Assembly: GCF_002843355.2 (NCBI RefSeq)
Contig: NZ_PJAI02000001.1
Location: 248,001 to 312,000, forward strand
Length of the DNA: 64,000 bases
Origin: Colwellia echini
Lineage (GTDB): Bacteria > Pseudomonadota > Gammaproteobacteria > Enterobacterales > Alteromonadaceae
Direction of reading: 5' to 3'
Positions 60,772-64,000 of this stretch are shown here, in pieces. The position numbers and the translations under genes are program-made. Numbering within the stretch: the stretch's first letter is position 1; each line of letters starts with the position of its first letter. The notes beneath the pieces were generated by a model. The model was not told the origin of the DNA, did not search any database, and was given only the letters and a program-made list of their open reading frames with translations.

Positions 60772-60809
60772 AAAGCACCCGTTTATTTAGTTAAACGAGT
60801 GCTTTTTTA
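60772..60809 (+). terminator. terminator after obgE
   Basis: AAAGCACCCGTTTA pairs with TAAACGAGTGCTTT with one mismatch, followed by TTTT, 29 nt after the stop. Confidence 0.88.
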
Positions 60810-60954
60810 TTCCTAAAATTCCCCCCTTTACCCATAACATAACAGCTAAAGAAAGTGACTTTCTAAGACTTAGTTACTAATACCAATTGCAATAACAAAT
60901 ATTTGCTTTATTTATAAGATAAATAATGGTATTTATGCAATTAATACTAGATAT

Positions 60955-61839
60955 ATGATGACAGTTATGAATGACAAACAAGTATACTGTGAGCCTTTTT
61001 GTATTGAACAGGGTTATCAGTTTGAAATACACAAAGTACAATATGAAGAAGACATGCCGTACTCGTGTTTTATGCATTTTCATGAGGTACATGAATTAAT
61101 ATTATTTGAAAAAATAGAGGGTAATTATTTTTATAGCCAAGGAGAATCTAAACTACAAGACCATGATATTGTTTATACTCCAGCACTAGAAACGCATGAT
61201 TTTGAACTTAAAAACACATCAAAGTCTTGGTACATCATTCAGTTTATTCCTGAAGTTTTTGATGATGGTGAATTAAAAAAAATTGCAAATAGTTTTGAGC
61301 GAGGTCAGCATTTACGACTAAGCAACGAACATTTAGCCATAGTAAAAAGTCAAGTTGAATGGTTACATCAAAGCTATACAGACAATCCATTAAGCAGTAT
61401 TAGTGTAACCCTATTGCGGTTATTAATTCTTTGGATCGCTGAGCATGCCAATCAAGTTGATCCTCCAAACACGTTACCAATTTATTCTAGTTCAGGGTAT
61501 AAAAAATTATCCCCTGTTATTGATTTATTTAGGAAAAATAATTGTGTCGAATTAACGTTACCAGAGGCTGCAAAGATGTGCTTTGTTTCACCGTCACACT
61601 TTTCTCGATTGTTCAAAAAAATATTTAGATGTAATTTTACTGAATATAGCTTACGGCATAAATTATATAGTGCAGCTAGGTTGATCAGTCAAACAGAACG
61701 ATCTATTACTGACATCAGTTATGAGCTTTTATTTTCAAATCCATCACATTTCATTTCCCAATTTAAAAAGCAGTTCAAAGCAACTCCTTTTCAATACAGG
61801 CTTAATGTAAAAAATAGGACAAGAAATTTCGATAAATAA
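60955..61839 (+). CDS. AraC-family transcriptional regulator
   Basis: A 294-residue regulator with an N-terminal cupin-like sensing domain (about 20-150, MHFHEVHELILFEKIEGNY; HDIVYTPALETHDFEL) and two C-terminal helix-turn-helix units (about 195-290, LPEAAKMCFVSPSHFSRLFK; SITDISYELLFSNPSHFISQF). The FxxPxxF-type second helix fits the AraC/XylS family. The ligand and targets are unknown. The neighbour on the right is convergent, so the usual divergent-target rule gives no clue. Two ATG codons (60955, 60958) can start it. Confidence 0.9.
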   Translation: MMTVMNDKQVYCEPFCIEQGYQFEIHKVQYEEDMPYSCFMHFHEVHELILFEKIEGNYFYSQGESKLQDHDIVYTPALETHDFELKNTSKSWYIIQFIPEVFDDGELKKIANSFERGQHLRLSNEHLAIVKSQVEWLHQSYTDNPLSSISVTLLRLLILWIAEHANQVDPPNTLPIYSSSGYKKLSPVIDLFRKNNCVELTLPEAAKMCFVSPSHFSRLFKKIFRCNFTEYSLRHKLYSAARLISQTERSITDISYELLFSNPSHFISQFKKQFKATPFQYRLNVKNRTRNFDK

Positions 61840-61907
61840 TACCAATAGATGTGTTTTGAATCGTTTTAATGGCAATAACTTTGATGATACTCAGTGATAG
61901 TTGCGGC

Positions 61908-61963
61908 TATACCCGTTACCATTCAAGATGCAGAAATACACATTTTGATTGATAACGGGTATA
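61908..61963. repeat. hairpin between the AraC and PhoD genes
   Basis: TATACCCGTTACC (61908-61920) pairs with GATAACGGGTATA (61951-61963), with one mismatch and a 30-nt loop. It lies between two convergent genes but has no clean T run, so it may be an intergenic palindrome and not a terminator. Confidence 0.5.
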
Positions 61964-61974
61964 TATTTACGCGC

Positions 61975-64000
61975 TTAACTTAAGCGATTTTTACCACTGT
62001 TTTCTTCTTTATGAATAGTCACAGGCCAACCTTCAAATTGATTTGATGGTTTATTATCAGTTACATCAACTAAAAATTTGTATGCATCCATAGTATAAGT
62101 ACCTTGCTCGGTATCAAAGGTAATAAAGCCAAACCCCGAGCCTTTTTCATTGGCTTGAACATAACGGTTACCTGATTTACCCACTACAGGATTAGCAACG
62201 GCGTATACATACATTTTATTACCAAAAGCGTCTAAGTACTCGCCTGTATTAGGTAGCCCATGTTTTGGTCGGTTGTTATACGTTAAGTTGATAGAGTCAG
62301 GAGCCCACCAACGTGGCCAGCCTGCGGATATAGCAGGGCTACAAAATGCCCAGTTACTATCACGTTGTTGGTCAACACCATATTGTGAGAGTGTACCTAA
62401 ATGGGTATCTCCGCAAATATGTAATGCCATTGAGTCTCGCATTATGTCAATGGCATTGTTACGAGCTGACGATGGCCAACCGCTGCAATCAAAATCATAT
62501 TTTAAATAGCGATCAGGACGTGGTTGATGGGTCGCAATACCGGCAAATACTGTTTGGCTCAATACCGCCTTAAGTTTGTGACCGCGCCAATCTTGTCCCC
62601 AAACTTTCAAATAGGCTTCTTGGCGTTCACCTAATAATTTTAAATCAGGTTTATCATAGTCAGGATTAATATATTCTGGTGCTTCATCTTGGCCCGTTAT
62701 ACCAACATCAACCCCAATTCGTTCAGGACCACTTTTCCATTGGCGATCAGCTAAAATAGCAAAGCCGACATCACCGTAAATCATACTCCCATAATAACTG
62801 CTGATACCACTGGGCGTTGTTGTTGCATCATAAGGATCAGGGTGATGTGCGGTATTGGTTTGATGAACCACATTAATCATACTCACTGGCTGAATATAGC
62901 CACCTAATACACTTGCTGTAGGATCACGCTCAATATGTTGCATAGGCGCGCCACCTTCACCCCATAAATTACCTTGTAATACATCGTGGTCATCAGGTAG
63001 ACAAACCGTAGGTTGATTACGCATAGCGTCTCTAAAAGACCAGCCAAACTGATAATACATTCTGAGGTAATTTAATACAGCGCGATCTGCTGGAGCTCTA
63101 ACACAACCAAAACCGCCGTGACTTTCATATAATTGATCTCCTGAGAAAAAGGCTAGATCAGGTTCTAGGTTTACTAAGTTTTCAACAACAGGGGCATAAG
63201 GGAAAGCGTAATCATTTTGGCAGGTTAAAGAGGCCATACGCATAGGCCGACCTATCGGATTGGCTTTTATTATACCTGCATAGGTATCTGCTGTAGTCGT
63301 ACCGTCTTTATGTGCTTCGTTATAAACTACTCTAAAAGGAGTTTGATTTCTTTCATCCCATTGAGTAACTCTAAAGCTAGCGATTGAAGCCGCTGGATCA
63401 ATATTAGCAGTCGCAACAGATACCCATTCATTATTACGGTTTATTTGTAACTCAGCAATTTTGGTATCATTTTCGCCCATAGGACCAATTAATGCGGTCA
63501 GTTTTAAAATAAATCCTTCATTGTTAAGCGAGTCACTTAATGTGTACATAGTCCACAAAATAGGACCAAATCGTTGGCTAGGCGTATTTTCAAATGCATC
63601 ACCACTCATTGCCCATTGACTAAAGCGATAGCGACTGCCGTTGTGTTCTACAGCATCTGATTGAAAATCAGTAGGTGCTAATGCAAAGTTACTCACTAAG
63701 GCAATATTACCTATAATTTCATCACCTGAAACCAGAAGACTTAAATTACCTAATGATTTCTGAGTACTCACTAAACGAACATCAGCGTGTAACATCATAG
63801 CACCAACCTGAGGCGTAGCCGTTAAGACTAAATCTACCGGTTGCTGACCAATGTTTTGACTTAGAACAGTACTTTCGTTACCAATCATTAATTTATTTTT
63901 AAGGATGCCTATGTCTAGGCCTTCACGTACAAAGCAATTACTACGATATTCGTTTAATTCACTGCGCGCACCCAATCGAATACCGGCACCGCCGTCATTA
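61975..64000 (-). CDS. PhoD-like alkaline phosphatase/phosphodiesterase (5' end outside window)
   Basis: The frame stays open to the right edge of the window, so the start lies beyond base 64000; the TTG at 63975 is internal. About 674 residues are visible. The N-terminal ~220 form a beta-rich region of unclear function; the rest is a PhoD-type metallophosphatase with FFSGDQLYES, CLPDDHDVLQGNLW and ICGDTHLGTLSQ supplying metal ligands. PhoD enzymes release phosphate from esters and are usually exported by Tat, but the signal peptide would be outside the window. Convergent with the AraC gene. Confidence 0.85.
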   Translation of the reverse strand, partial: NDGGAGIRLGARSELNEYRSNCFVREGLDIGILKNKLMIGNESTVLSQNIGQQPVDLVLTATPQVGAMMLHADVRLVSTQKSLGNLSLLVSGDEIIGNIALVSNFALAPTDFQSDAVEHNGSRYRFSQWAMSGDAFENTPSQRFGPILWTMYTLSDSLNNEGFILKLTALIGPMGENDTKIAELQINRNNEWVSVATANIDPAASIASFRVTQWDERNQTPFRVVYNEAHKDGTTTADTYAGIIKANPIGRPMRMASLTCQNDYAFPYAPVVENLVNLEPDLAFFSGDQLYESHGGFGCVRAPADRAVLNYLRMYYQFGWSFRDAMRNQPTVCLPDDHDVLQGNLWGEGGAPMQHIERDPTASVLGGYIQPVSMINVVHQTNTAHHPDPYDATTTPSGISSYYGSMIYGDVGFAILADRQWKSGPERIGVDVGITGQDEAPEYINPDYDKPDLKLLGERQEAYLKVWGQDWRGHKLKAVLSQTVFAGIATHQPRPDRYLKYDFDCSGWPSSARNNAIDIMRDSMALHICGDTHLGTLSQYGVDQQRDSNWAFCSPAISAGWPRWWAPDSINLTYNNRPKHGLPNTGEYLDAFGNKMYVYAVANPVVGKSGNRYVQANEKGSGFGFITFDTEQGTYTMDAYKFLVDVTDNKPSNQFEGWPVTIHKEENSGKNRLS

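Noticed and set aside
63940-63975. TTG 63975 as start of the PhoD gene
   Set aside because: The frame stays open to the window edge, and no signal peptide follows this codon; it is an internal position.

Overview
The window is an AT-rich stretch of a Gammaproteobacterial chromosome. It looks like a marine Alteromonadales, most likely of the Colwellia/Thalassotalea kind. That placement is inferred from the gene order (MSHA pilus gene next to mreBCD, then maf-rng-yhdP-nit-tldD), the family lengths and the AT-rich composition; no database search was possible. Nearly all of it is conserved housekeeping DNA. I saw no rRNA, tRNA, CRISPR array, prophage or insertion-sequence transposase. Both ends cut through genes: mshQ at the left and a PhoD-type phosphatase at the right.

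Layout. 1-3651: 3' part of mshQ. 3818-15289 (+): the cell-shape genes mreBCD, then maf, rng, yhdP, a nitrilase-family amidase and tldD. 15439-17528: darP (yjgA) on the minus strand lies between tldD and its partner pmbA. 17681-27924 (-): mgtE, then the long envelope/nitrogen-PTS run, which reads in transcription order yrbG-kdsD-kdsC-lptC-lptA-lptB-rpoN-hpf-ptsN-rapZ-ptsO. 28358-33499 (+): the Mla phospholipid-transport operon mlaFEDCB, ibaG and murA. 33750-36266 (-): a cold-shock protein with a long leader, and a chemoreceptor. 36465-43054 (-): lptD-surA-pdxA-rsmA-apaH, in which apaG is missing from its usual place. 43340-49395: djlA (+), then DUF3530, rluA and rapA (-). 49624-54893 (+): a PIN-PhoH ATPase and a hybrid histidine kinase. 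55035-60743: argR (-) diverging from mdh (+), a PqiA-like membrane protein and ispB (-), and rplU-rpmA-obgE (+). 60955-64000: an AraC-type regulator (+) convergent with the PhoD-like phosphatase (-).

How the genes work together. The dominant theme is building the cell envelope. KdsD and KdsC make the Kdo precursor of LPS. LptA, B, C and D (this window lacks LptE, F and G) carry LPS to the outer membrane. SurA folds LptD and other porins. MlaF, E, D, C and B, together with the AsmA-like YhdP, handle phospholipid traffic. MurA starts peptidoglycan synthesis, and RapZ tunes amino-sugar supply. MreBCD sets rod shape. A second theme is RNA and ribosome work: RNase G, RsmA, RluA, DarP, Hpf, L21, L27, ObgE and RapA.

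No wholly new system is evident. The points most worth a second look are small. There is a 41-codon ORF wedged between mlaF and mlaE. A 20-bp motif is scattered between genes, and two copies of it bound a possible MITE-like element after djlA. A consensus promoter and a leader of about 185 nt precede the cold-shock gene. Hairpins punctuate mreB/mreC and ibaG/murA. apaG is absent from its operon. LptA carries a long lysine/serine/threonine-rich tail, and the hybrid kinase has a degenerate receiver-like segment. Several starts were moved from the longest ORF to better-supported codons; the entries say where.
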